Source: Streptoverticillium olivoreticuli subsp. olivoreticuli
Lineage (GTDB): Bacteria > Actinomycetota > Actinomycetes > Streptomycetales > Streptomycetaceae
NCBI RefSeq assembly: GCF_003391135.1
Contig: NZ_CP031455.1
Location: 992,001 to 1,056,000, forward strand
DNA length: 64,000 bases
Reading direction: 5' to 3'
Part shown: in pieces, positions 15,155 to 23,083 of the stretch
How the letters are laid out: each line of letters begins with the position of its first letter
Position numbering within the stretch: position 1 is the stretch's first letter
The notes under the pieces: generated by a model
The model's input: the letters and a program-made list of their open reading frames with translations, nothing else
Told to the model about the DNA's origin: nothing
The model's database searches: none
Translations under genes and position numbers: made by a program

Positions 15155-17712
15155 GCATCACCGAGGACACCGCGCGCCAGGAGGCACTGCTCCGGCTGGC
15201 CCGTGCCCGCCGGGCCGACGCCGGCAAGGAACCTGCCCGTCCGACACGGGGGCGCGCGCCGCTCTCGCACGCCCAGCACCGCATGTGGCTGATGGAACGC
15301 CTGGGCCACACCGGCCCCCAGTACCACGTGCCGTTCGCGACCCGGGTGCGCGGCCCGTTCGATCCGGACGCATTCGCCCGGGCCCTGACCGGCCTGGTGC
15401 GCCGCCACGAGGTGCTGCGCACGCGCTACCGCGAGAGCGACGGCGAGCCGTACCAGGAGGCCGTCCCGGCCGGGCCCGTCGCGGTGCCGACGGTGGAGGC
15501 GCCGGGCGACGCCGACCGGCTGCTGCGCGAGGAGGCGTCCCGCCCCTTCGATCTGACGGCCGGGCCGGTGCTGCGGGCCCTGCACCTGCGGCACGCACCC
15601 GACGACCACACCGTGCTGCTGACCTTCCATCACATCGCCATCGACGGCGGGTCGCTGGAAATCGTCGCCCGGGAGCTGGACGACCGCTACCGGGCGGCGC
15701 TGGCGGGGGGCGAGGCGGAGCCGGAGAGCGAGGCGCCGAGCTACGCGGACTTCGCGTGGCGGGAGCGGGCGGCCTCCGCAGCGCTCGCCCCGGGGCTTGC
15801 GTACTGGTCCGAACGACTCGCGGGCGCACGACCGCTGGCCCTGCCACGCAAGGGCGACGGCCGTGGTGAGGGACGCATCGTCGCCGAGCCGCTGACGGAC
15901 GGGGCCGTCGAGAGCTTGCGCGCGACGGGGCGTACGCACCGTGCCACCCTCTTCACCGTGGTCCTCGCCGCGGCGTTCGCCGCGCTGTGGGAGACGACCG
16001 GCGAACGGGACCTGGTCATCGGCTGTGCCAGCGGGCACCGCGACCGGGCCGGGACGCGGGGGCTGGTCGGCCTGTGCGTCAATACGCTTCCCGTCCGGCC
16101 GGACCTCCGCGGCGCCGGGGACTTCACCACTGTGCTGTCCCGGGTGCGGGACGAACTGCTGGCGGCGCAGGACCACCGCCAGGTCCCCTTCGACCTGATC
16201 GTGGAGCGACTGGGCGCGGCCGCCCGGGACGAGGCGGGCAATCCCCTGGTGGGCGTGACCGCCGACGTACTGGGCGAGCCGGTCTCCCTGCGGCCGGCCG
16301 GAGCGGAGTGCGAGCCCGTCGACATCCGGCTGGGGACGGCCAAGTTCGGGCTCGGCTTCTATCTGGAGGAGGCCACCGACCGTACCGGTCCGCGCTGCCT
16401 GGTGCAGTACGACCCGGCACGGCTGGACGAGGAGACCGCCCGCGGGCTGCTGCGCGCCTTCGCCGACCGGCTCGCCTCCCCCGGGCGGCCGCTGTCCCCC
16501 GCCGGAGCGCACACCGGCCGGGCGCCCGAAGCCCCCGTGGTGGCGGATGCGCGGACGAGTGCCGCCACGTCCGCCGTCGGCGCGGTGTTCGGCGAGCTCC
16601 TGGGCCAACCGGCCGGCCCTGAGGACGACTTCTTCCTCCTGGGCGGGCACTCCCTGCTGGCGGTCCGGGTGGCCGACCGGCTGCGGGAGGAGTTCGGGGT
16701 GCCGCTGACGGGTCTGGACGTGCTGGAGCACCGCACGCCGCGGGGGCTCGGTGCGCTGCTCGACGAGCGCGCCCGGCAGCGCTCGGCCTCACGGCCCGCC
16801 CGCCGTACGTCGGCGCCCCGCACCGGGACCGTCCTGGTCACCGGAGGCACCGGCGGCGTCGGCGCGTTCGTCCTGCGGGAGCTGGCCGGGCGGGGCCGCC
16901 CGGTCCGGGCGCTGGTGCGGCCGGAGTCGGCACACCTGGTGGCGGGCGAGGGGGTCGAGATCGCCGAGGGCGACCTCGCGGACCCCGACAGCCTGCGCGC
17001 GGCCACCGCCGGGGTGGACTCCGTCATCCACGCCGCCTGCACCTTCACCTCGCCGGAGGTGGACGTGGCGGCGATGCGGACGCTGCTGGACGGGCGGCGC
17101 GAGGGCTCCTTCGTCTTCGTCAGCAGCGTGGACGCCTACGGCAGGCCGCCGGTGGCCGAGGTGACGGAGGGCACGCCGTCCGCCGAGCCGCTCACCTCGT
17201 ACGGACGGGCCAAGCTCGACTGCGAACGGATGCTCCTGGAGACGTTCGGCGACCGGGGCGGGGCGAGCGCGGTACGCGCGCCCATCGTCTGGGGCGCCCA
17301 TCCCCGGCTGCGCGACCAGCTGCGCTGGGGCGCGACCGGCACCCTCTACCAGGCCGCCCTGGCCGGGGCGCCGGTCGCGCTGCCTCCGGCGGGCGCCGTC
17401 CCGGCCTCGGGCGACCTCTGGTCCGGCGCCCCGTGGGTGCACGCCGCCGCGTTGGCGCGCGCCTTGGTGCACTGCCTGGAGCGGCCGGTGAACGGGATGG
17501 CCAACGCCATCGGGGGACACGTCGGCTGGGCCGAGTTCGCGGCCGAACTCGTACGGCTGCTGGACAGTCCCAGTGACGTCCGCCCCGCAGCCGGGACCGC
17601 TCCCGGCCTGGTGCACCGTCACCGCTACCGCGCCGACACGCTGGCCGGTCCACTGGCCGAACGGCCGGGCGAGGACTGGCGGTCGGTGGTCGCGGAGATG
17701 CTGCGCGTCTGA
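15151..17712 (+). CDS. NRPS C-T fused to an extended short-chain dehydrogenase
   Basis: 853 residues. C domain ~25-450 with intact HHIAIDG (near 160) and a CVNTLPVRPD motif; carrier ~465-540 with [11 protein letters not shown]; then ~560-853 an extended SDR. The last part starts with VLVTGGTGGVGAF (NAD(P)-binding), has VSSVDAYG and the catalytic SYGRAK (Tyr-x-x-x-Lys near 683). The SDR part is ~290 residues and its motifs resemble NAD-dependent epimerase/dehydratase proteins more than the ~400-residue thioester-reductase (R) domains that normally end NRPSs. There is no A domain, so the carrier must be loaded in trans, and no thioesterase. Release as an aldehyde or alcohol, or reduction of a carrier-bound ketone, are both possible. 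Last gene of the operon. Confidence 0.88.
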   Translation: MSITEDTARQEALLRLARARRADAGKEPARPTRGRAPLSHAQHRMWLMERLGHTGPQYHVPFATRVRGPFDPDAFARALTGLVRRHEVLRTRYRESDGEPYQEAVPAGPVAVPTVEAPGDADRLLREEASRPFDLTAGPVLRALHLRHAPDDHTVLLTFHHIAIDGGSLEIVARELDDRYRAALAGGEAEPESEAPSYADFAWRERAASAALAPGLAYWSERLAGARPLALPRKGDGRGEGRIVAEPLTDGAVESLRATGRTHRATLFTVVLAAAFAALWETTGERDLVIGCASGHRDRAGTRGLVGLCVNTLPVRPDLRGAGDFTTVLSRVRDELLAAQDHRQVPFDLIVERLGAAARDEAGNPLVGVTADVLGEPVSLRPAGAECEPVDIRLGTAKFGLGFYLEEATDRTGPRCLVQYDPARLDEETARGLLRAFADRLASPGRPLSPAGAHTGRAPEAPVVADARTSAATSAVGAVFGELLGQPAGPEDDFFLLGGHSLLAVRVADRLREEFGVPLTGLDVLEHRTPRGLGALLDERARQRSASRPARRTSAPRTGTVLVTGGTGGVGAFVLRELAGRGRPVRALVRPESAHLVAGEGVEIAEGDLADPDSLRAATAGVDSVIHAACTFTSPEVDVAAMRTLLDGRREGSFVFVSSVDAYGRPPVAEVTEGTPSAEPLTSYGRAKLDCERMLLETFGDRGGASAVRAPIVWGAHPRLRDQLRWGATGTLYQAALAGAPVALPPAGAVPASGDLWSGAPWVHAAALARALVHCLERPVNGMANAIGGHVGWAEFAAELVRLLDSPSDVRPAAGTAPGLVHRHRYRADTLAGPLAERPGEDWRSVVAEMLRV

Positions 17713-17720
17713 ACCGCCTC

Positions 17721-17755
17721 GCGTGGGGGCGAGTGTTCACCACCCGCCCCCACGC
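17721..17755 (+). terminator. Hairpin terminator after the NRPS operon
   Basis: GCGTGGGGGCG (17721-17731) pairs perfectly with CGCCCCCACGC (17745-17755) across a 13-base loop, nine bases after the stop of the C-T-SDR gene. No T-tract follows, as is common for Streptomyces terminators. Confidence 0.65.
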
Positions 17756-17931
17756 GAAGGTCGGTCCGCGAGGACAACAGGGCTCCTCACACAGCCCAGG
17801 GTGCGGGCGGGCCATGACTCAGGGGCGAATCAGGGGTCCGGCCAGGGTGATCACTGATGGGCAACGGCGGCTGCTCCCAGCAGAGTTGACCTTGTCGACA
17901 GCCCCGTCACCGATGCCCTGGAGGAACCTCG

Positions 17932-19065
17932 ATGCGTACCCGCCTCGCCCTCACCACCCTTGCCCTGGCCACCGCCGTCACCGCCGGCGCGGCGGCAGCC
18001 GCGACCCCCGCCCGGCCGGACCCCGCGCAACAGGGGCTGGAGACACTGCTGCACTCCAATGGCGCACCCGGTGCGCTGGCGAGCGTGATGGACCATAACG
18101 GGAACCTCCATACCTATACCGCGGGGGTCGGGGACCGGGACACTCACGCGAAGATGCCCCGGGACGGCCAGGTGCGGATCGGCAGCATCACCAAGACGTT
18201 CACCGCGGTCGTCGTGCTGCAGTTGGTCGGAGAGGGCAAGATCGGCCTGGATGAACCGGTCGAGACCTACCTGCCGAATCTCGTGCGCGGAAAAGGGATC
18301 GACGGACGTCACATCACGGTACGTCAGCTCCTGCAGCACACCAGCGGACTTCCCGACTACGAGGACGACGTCACCGACGACATCCTTCAGCGCCGCTACC
18401 TCCGCCCCCGCGACGCCCTGGACGTCGCCCTCGGGCACGAAGCCGTCTTCGCCCCCGGAGAGAAAGGGAAGTGGGGATACAGCAGCACGAACTACCTGGT
18501 GGCCGGGCTGATCGTGGAGAAAGTCACCGGACGGCCCCTCGCCGAGCAGATCGACAGGCGCGTCATCCAGAAGATCGGGCTGCGCCACACCTACTTCCCC
18601 GCGCCCGGCGAGACCACCATCCGGGAACGCCACCCCCAGGGCTACCGCCAGGAATCCCCGGGCGCCCTCCTGCGCGACGTCACCGAGATCGCCCCCTCCG
18701 CGTCCTGGGCGGGAGGCGCGATGGTCTCCACCGAATCCGACCTCAGCCGCTTCTTCTCCGAGCTGCTGAAGGGCGACGGCAACCGCCTCCTCGACAAGAA
18801 GCAGCTCGACCAGATGCGCACCACCGTTTCCATGGGGAGAGACGGCTACAACGCCGGCCTGGGAATCTTCAGCACGCCACTGCCGTGCGGCCGCGAAGGC
18901 GGCCGCGTCGCCTGGGGCCACAACGGCGGCATCCCCGGCTACGGGACCTGGGCCGCAGCCACTGACGACGGCCGTGCCGCGAGCGTCTCGATGACCCTTG
19001 AACCGAGGACCGGTGAAGCCATAAAGCACCTTGAGGAAGCCATGAACGCGGCCCTGTGCTCCTGA
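17932..19065 (+). CDS. Secreted serine hydrolase, class C beta-lactamase / DD-peptidase fold
   Basis: 377 residues with a signal peptide (LALTTLALATAVTAGAAAA) and GGAGG eight bases before ATG 17932. Catalytic motifs are in order: SITK (SxxK, near residue 86, nucleophile), YSST-N (YxN, near 180) and HNGG (HxG, near 327). This is the architecture of R61-type D-alanyl-D-alanine carboxypeptidases, class C beta-lactamases and esterases of the same fold. The motif LLQHTSGLPDYEDD is typical of the Streptomyces branch. It acts outside the cell; the substrate could be peptidoglycan peptides or a small ester. It has its own promoter region after the hairpin at 17721 and no evident link to the NRPS, though peptide-release roles are known for this fold. 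Confidence 0.9.
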   Translation: MRTRLALTTLALATAVTAGAAAAATPARPDPAQQGLETLLHSNGAPGALASVMDHNGNLHTYTAGVGDRDTHAKMPRDGQVRIGSITKTFTAVVVLQLVGEGKIGLDEPVETYLPNLVRGKGIDGRHITVRQLLQHTSGLPDYEDDVTDDILQRRYLRPRDALDVALGHEAVFAPGEKGKWGYSSTNYLVAGLIVEKVTGRPLAEQIDRRVIQKIGLRHTYFPAPGETTIRERHPQGYRQESPGALLRDVTEIAPSASWAGGAMVSTESDLSRFFSELLKGDGNRLLDKKQLDQMRTTVSMGRDGYNAGLGIFSTPLPCGREGGRVAWGHNGGIPGYGTWAAATDDGRAASVSMTLEPRTGEAIKHLEEAMNAALCS

Positions 19066-19141
19066 ACCACACTCCCCGACCGACAAGGGCACTCGCTCCC
19101 CATGGCCTTCCGCCACAGGATCGACTTCCGTGTGCGGGTCG

Positions 19142-19915
19142 TCAGAACATGCGCGGTTGACCATTGGACGCACTGAGCCCGCCGTCGACGGGAATGTGGG
19201 CGCCGTTGACGAAGCGGGCGTCGTAGCCGGCCAGGAAGGCGATGACATCGGCGACTTCGGCCGGTTCGGCGGGGCGCCGCATCGGGATCCGCTGGCGGAA
19301 CGCAGCGAGCATGTCCGCATTCTCGAAGATGGGCGCTGCCACCGGGGTGCGGGTGAGGCTCGGGTGTACGGCGTTGACGCGCACGCCCTCGTGGCCGTGG
19401 TCGAGTGCCATGGCGTTGGTGAGGTTGACCAGTGCCCCCTTGGCGGCGTTGTAGGCGGCCAGGCCCCAGTCCGCGCCGAGCCCGGACACCGAGCCGACGT
19501 TGACGATGCAGCCCCCGACACGACGCAGATGGGGCAGCGCGGCCCTGGACGCGAAGAAAACACCGTCGACATCGACTGCGAAGACGCGGCGCCAGGTGGG
19601 GGTGTCGGTGTCCTCGACGGTCCCGGGCACGCCGATGCCCGCGTTGTTGACCAGCACGTCCAGCCGGCCGTATTCCTCGGCCACCCCAGCGATCAGCGCG
19701 GTGATCGCGGACTCGTCGGAGACGTCCGCGACGTGTGTGACGATCGTGGAACCGGCGGGAGCACCGGCGACAGCCGTCTTCAGCTTGTCCTCGGTCCGCC
19801 CGACGGCGATCACCGTGGCACCCTCGCGCCCGAGGCGATACGCGGTGGCGGCGCCGATGCCGGACCCACCGCCGGTGACGACCACTACCTTGTCAGCGAA
19901 TCGGTTCCCGTCCAC
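19142..19915 (-). CDS. Short-chain dehydrogenase/reductase
   Basis: 257 residues, classical SDR: TGGGSGIGAA near residue 15 (cofactor), NNAGIG near 87, catalytic Ser in VGSVSG (near 139) and YNAAK near 153, PVDGG at the C-terminus. Predicted cytosolic NAD(P)-dependent oxidoreductase acting on an unknown alcohol or ketone. It converges with the serine hydrolase (76 bases between stops) and is divergent from the riboswitch-NRAMP unit. It is probably a single-gene transcript. Confidence 0.9.
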   Translation of the reverse strand: MDGNRFADKVVVVTGGGSGIGAATAYRLGREGATVIAVGRTEDKLKTAVAGAPAGSTIVTHVADVSDESAITALIAGVAEEYGRLDVLVNNAGIGVPGTVEDTDTPTWRRVFAVDVDGVFFASRAALPHLRRVGGCIVNVGSVSGLGADWGLAAYNAAKGALVNLTNAMALDHGHEGVRVNAVHPSLTRTPVAAPIFENADMLAAFRQRIPMRRPAEPAEVADVIAFLAGYDARFVNGAHIPVDGGLSASNGQPRMF

Positions 19916-20164
19916 AGCCGCTCCTCATCGGTTTGTGATGGCCCGGCACGACATGGGGTGGGAGCATGCCGCCGCGTACCACATTCGCATCTGCGGCCGG
20001 TCAGTACGTAGTGCCGAACTCGTCGATCTCAGTGGGAGCGACGCGGCGGCACGGCAAACCACGCCGAATCGATGCGTCTGGAGCGGACTGACGGCGTCAA
20101 GGTTGAGCCAAGCAGTTGCGTCGATGCGCAAGTACAGGGCAGACTGCTAGGCGTTTGAGGAAGA

Positions 20165-20325
20165 CACCTCGTTCGGTGAGGCGTCTGTACGGACACAGGC
20201 CACTGACCCCACGACGTCGAGAGACGCCCAGGTTCAGGACAGATCTCCCCGGCCTAAGGGGTGATCCCAAGTGGCTTCCCCACAAAGGGGATTACGCCGT
20301 GCAGTGCCAAAGCTCTGACGAGTGG
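20165..20325 (+). promoter_or_regulatory. M-box (Mg2+-sensing) riboswitch aptamer
   Basis: The sequence follows the M-box (ykoK leader) consensus block by block: GGTGAGGCGTCTGTACGG (20175 on), CAGGCCACTGACCC, GAGACGCCCAGGTTCA, a TAAGGGGTGAT segment, then CGTGCAGTGCCAAAGCTCT near 20300. The closing P1 stem is visible as CTCGT (20168-20172) with ACGAG (20318-20322). M-boxes fold around several Mg2+ ions and switch off downstream Mg2+ transport genes when Mg2+ is high. It lies on the coding strand of the NRAMP-fold transporter, starting about 310 bases downstream. This identification rests on recognised conserved strings, not on a covariance search. Confidence 0.88.
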
Positions 20326-20331
20326 GGGTGA

Positions 20332-20360
20332 ACCGGCCGCAAGGGGCCGGTCCGCTCTTT
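20332..20360 (+). terminator. Hairpin after the M-box, probable expression platform
   Basis: ACCGGCC (20332-20338) pairs with GGCCGGT (20345-20351), followed by CCGCTCTTT. This is a short intrinsic-terminator-like element immediately 3' of the aptamer, as expected for a transcription-attenuating riboswitch; the U-run is weak, so Rho or ribosome-site control are alternatives. Confidence 0.55.
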
Positions 20361-20635
20361 GCCGAGTCGTATGGCGCCCGCGTGCGCCCTGGCCGGGAGG
20401 AGGCGAGAGATGGATTGCAGTCACAGTAGTCCGGGTCATCATCGGCCCCGTCTCCGCCTGTCCTCGCTTCTGCCCGGCATGCGGTAACCACCTTCTCTGC
20501 GCGCACTCGCGTGATCGCCCTGGCACCCGTGCGGCCTGATGCCGCCCCGGGCCGTCGGGCTGCGCGCTCGCAGGGGGGGGATTGCTGCCGCGTGCCCCAC
20601 CGCCTCCCCCCGCCGGGGGGCCCGGGAGGTCTGTC

Positions 20636-22288
20636 ATGACCGAAACGACGATTACCAGTCCGGCCGCTCCGGAGCCGCGTACCGCGGTGCTGGACGACGC
20701 CCACGTCGGAGATATCCGCGGCGCGCTGGGCACCATCAAGCAGGGCGACAACGCCCCGCGCCGTGGCATACCCGCCAAGTTGAAGACGCTCCTGGCCATC
20801 ATCGGCCCTGGCCTGATCGTGATGGTCGGCGACAACGACGCCGGCGCCTTCGCCACCTACGGCCAGGCCGGGCAGAACTACGGCACCACCCTGCTGTGGA
20901 CCCTGCTCCTTCTTGTCCCTGTGCTCTATGTCAACCAGGAAATGGTGCTGCGCCTCGGCGCGGTCACCGGGGTGGGGCACGCGCGGCTGATCCTGGAGCG
21001 GTTCGGGAAGTTCTGGGGCGCGTTCTCGGTCATCGACCTGTTCCTCCTCAACGCCCTGACCATCGTCACCGAGTTCATCGGCGTCACGCTTGCCGTCGGT
21101 TACCTGGGGCTACCGAAGACGGCCAGCGTGCTCGTCGCGGCGGCAGTCGTGATCGTCGCCGCTTCCACCGGGTCGTTCCGCCGCTTCGAGCGCACCGCGG
21201 TCATCCTGTGCGCCGGATCTCTGCTGCTGGTGCCGATCTACTTCCTCGCCCACCCCGCCACCTCTCAGATGGCGCACGACTTCGTCGTTCCCGGTATGCC
21301 GCACGGCTCGCAGCTCTCCGACGTGATGCTGCTGATCATCGCGATCGTCGGCACGACCGTCGCCCCGTGGCAGCTGTTCTTCCAGCAGTCCTACGTCATC
21401 GACAAGCGCATCACCCCGCGCTTCATGCGCTACGAGAAGGCCGACCTGTGGCTCGGCATCGTCATCGTGGTCATCGGCGCCGCAGCCATGATGGGCTTCA
21501 CCGCCGCCGCCTTCACCGGCACCAAGGAGTTCGGCAACTTCGACGACGCCGCCGGGATCGCGCACGGCCTGGAGGCCTACGCGGGCAAGACGGCCGGAGT
21601 CCTGTTCGCCATCGCCCTGCTCGACGCCTCGATCATCGGCGCCTCCGCCGTGTCACTCTCCACCGCTTACGCACTCGGTGACGTGCTGGGCCTCAAGCAC
21701 TCCCTGCACCGTGGGGTCAGGGGCGCCAAGGGGTTCTACGCGATCTTCGCCGGTGTCATCCTGGCCGCCGCCATCATCGTGATCATTCCCGGCTCCCCGC
21801 TCGGCCTGCTCACCGAGGGCGTCCAGACCCTGGCCGGCGTGCTGCTGCCCTCGGCCTCGGTCTTCCTCCTCCTGCTCTGCAACGACAAGGCCGTCCTCGG
21901 CCCCTGGGTCAACGGCCGCTGGACCAACGTCTTCACCTCGCTGGTCGTCGCCGTCCTCGTCACCCTGTCGGTCATCCTGACCGCGGCCGTCCTCTTCCCC
22001 GGCATCACCACCGCCGCGATCCTCGACATCATGGCCATCTGCGGCGTCGCGGGCATCCTCGCCCTGGGCTACGCCGAGACCCGCCGTCGGCGCAAGGGCT
22101 GGGCCCGCACGGGGCACGTCATCGACCGTACGGGCAGGGGTGCCTGGCGGATGCCTCCGCTGGACCAGCTCCCCAAGCCCGTCATCTCCACCGGCCGCAA
22201 GGTCGGCCTGACCGCCCTGCGCACCTACCTGCTCGTCGCGATGATCCTGGTGATCGTCCGCATCGCGCAGCTCGCGCTCGGCCACTGA
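20636..22288 (+). CDS. NRAMP-family transporter, probable Mg2+ importer
   Basis: About 550 residues with 11-12 hydrophobic segments, starting at ATG 20636 behind GGGAGG; a longer reading from 20582 lacks a ribosome site. The transmembrane-1 metal motif DPGN reads D-A-G-A within VGDNDAGAFATYG, and the transmembrane-6 MPH motif reads A-P-W within VGTTVAPWQLFF. Loss of the Met that gives NRAMPs their transition-metal preference is known to relax selectivity toward Mg2+ and Ca2+, and is a feature of NRAMP-related Mg2+ transporters. Together with the M-box upstream this points to Mg2+ uptake across the plasma membrane rather than Mn2+ or Fe2+. A cytosolic Arg-rich tail segment (TRRRRKGWARTGH) lies before the last helix. 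Confidence 0.9.
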   Translation: MTETTITSPAAPEPRTAVLDDAHVGDIRGALGTIKQGDNAPRRGIPAKLKTLLAIIGPGLIVMVGDNDAGAFATYGQAGQNYGTTLLWTLLLLVPVLYVNQEMVLRLGAVTGVGHARLILERFGKFWGAFSVIDLFLLNALTIVTEFIGVTLAVGYLGLPKTASVLVAAAVVIVAASTGSFRRFERTAVILCAGSLLLVPIYFLAHPATSQMAHDFVVPGMPHGSQLSDVMLLIIAIVGTTVAPWQLFFQQSYVIDKRITPRFMRYEKADLWLGIVIVVIGAAAMMGFTAAAFTGTKEFGNFDDAAGIAHGLEAYAGKTAGVLFAIALLDASIIGASAVSLSTAYALGDVLGLKHSLHRGVRGAKGFYAIFAGVILAAAIIVIIPGSPLGLLTEGVQTLAGVLLPSASVFLLLLCNDKAVLGPWVNGRWTNVFTSLVVAVLVTLSVILTAAVLFPGITTAAILDIMAICGVAGILALGYAETRRRRKGWARTGHVIDRTGRGAWRMPPLDQLPKPVISTGRKVGLTALRTYLLVAMILVIVRIAQLALGH

Positions 22289-22297
22289 CCCGTCCCA

Positions 22298-22330
22298 GGT
22301 GGCAGCGGGCCCTACCCGCCCGCTGCCACC
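22298..22330 (+). terminator. Strong intercistronic hairpin after the transporter
   Basis: GGTGGCAGCGGGC (22298-22310) pairs exactly with GCCCGCTGCCACC (22318-22330) over a 7-base loop, ten bases after the transporter stop. No T-tract. It may terminate, attenuate or stabilise the upstream message; the following genes are co-directional and closely spaced, so read-through is likely. Confidence 0.6.
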
Positions 22331-22369
22331 GCACCAGCCACCGACTTCCCCAGCGGAAGGGAGGGCATC

Positions 22370-22696
22370 GTGCGCCTTCTCACGCACACCACCGAGCTCA
22401 CCGCTCCGGCCCGCCGACGCCCGCATGCCACCGGCCACCACACCGACCCCACTGAACACGCCTGCCCGCACGTGAGCCTGGTCCTGGGCGACGGGCCCGA
22501 GCGGGACTACCGGCTGGACGACTCCAGCACCTGCCCCCGGCCCTATGCCGCACACGCCGCCTACGACCCGCGCGTGCACCTCGCCTACATCCTCGCCCGG
22601 CAGGGCCACGACGCCCACTGGCTCGCCCGCTTCACCGGACTGCCGCTGCCCGCCGCGTACCGCATCGCCGGAGCCGCCGCACTGTCCCGCGCCTGA
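22370..22696 (+). CDS. Small protein of the Mg2+ locus, unknown function
   Basis: 108 residues from a GTG with GGAAGGGAGGG upstream. The N-terminal half is rich in His, Thr and Arg (TGHHTDPTEHACPH), and the C-terminal half is a compact amphipathic stretch, YDPRVHLAYILARQGHDAH followed by WLARFTGLPLPAAYRIAGAAA, resembling a short helix-turn-helix-like or helical domain. No signal peptide or membrane segment. I do not recognise a family. Position directly after an M-box-controlled transporter, with a good ribosome site, suggests a role in the same response; the His-rich part could bind metal. Confidence 0.6.
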   Translation: MRLLTHTTELTAPARRRPHATGHHTDPTEHACPHVSLVLGDGPERDYRLDDSSTCPRPYAAHAAYDPRVHLAYILARQGHDAHWLARFTGLPLPAAYRIAGAAALSRA

Positions 22697-22782
22697 CGGC
22701 CCTCCCTGCCGAAACGTCCCGCCATCCCTTGCCCGCCGCCTGCCTCCCCGCAGGCGCGCCGCCTCACGGAGGTGACCTTCAC

Positions 22783-23043
22783 ATGTCCGCCCTCACCACC
22801 ATCCACACGCGCCACCGCTCCGCACACCGCCACGGCGCCGTCCTGGCCTTCCTCGCCACAGCCGTCCGGCGCATCGCCGACAGCCCCCTCGACAGCAGCG
22901 TCCTGCGCGCGGCCCCCGTTACGGCACCCACCCCCAGAGCTGCCGCACACGACCAGCCCGAACGCCCGCACGCCCACTGGCACATGGTCACCGGCCCCGA
23001 CGGCCGCCGGCACCTCGAAGCCGTCTGGCACCTGACCCACTGA
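22783..23043 (+). CDS. Small His-rich protein of the Mg2+ locus, unknown function
   Basis: 86 residues from ATG 22783 with GGAGGTGA eight bases upstream; an upstream in-frame start at 22729 has no such site. It contains HTRHRSAHRHGAVLAFLATA near the start, a short hydrophobic patch, and a His/Trp-rich end (HAHWHMVTGPDGRRHLEAVW). No known family recognised. The C-terminal strand-turn-strand pattern WHMVTGPDGRRHLEAVWHL would suit a small beta domain. It lies between the first small protein and the ACT/winged-helix gene, 40 bases before the latter. Confidence 0.6.
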   Translation: MSALTTIHTRHRSAHRHGAVLAFLATAVRRIADSPLDSSVLRAAPVTAPTPRAAAHDQPERPHAHWHMVTGPDGRRHLEAVWHLTH

Positions 23044-23083
23044 CCCGACCCGGCTCCCCGGGAAACAGAGAGGAGACGCCGAC

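Larger units (their letters stand above)
19916..20635. other. Divergent intergenic region with riboswitch leader
   Basis: The first ~250 bases hold the promoters of the SDR (minus) and of the transporter transcript (plus); no convincing -35/-10 pair was found. An M-box aptamer spans 20165-20325, a hairpin follows at 20332-20351, and about 280 bases of leader separate it from the transporter start. No protein-coding gene is supported. Confidence 0.7.

Noticed and set aside
15151..17712. Terminal thioester reductase (R) domain
   Set aside because: The ~290-residue C-terminal part has extended-SDR epimerase motifs rather than the longer R-domain pattern, so it is described as a fused SDR.
3893..17712. 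Calling the NRPS operon a siderophore cluster
   Set aside because: Apart from one distant iron-box-like site there is no hydroxylating or catechol enzyme, ferric-siderophore receptor or reductase in the window.
19916..20635. A protein-coding gene in the transporter leader
   Set aside because: Open frames here overlap the M-box and have no ribosome sites or recognisable motifs.
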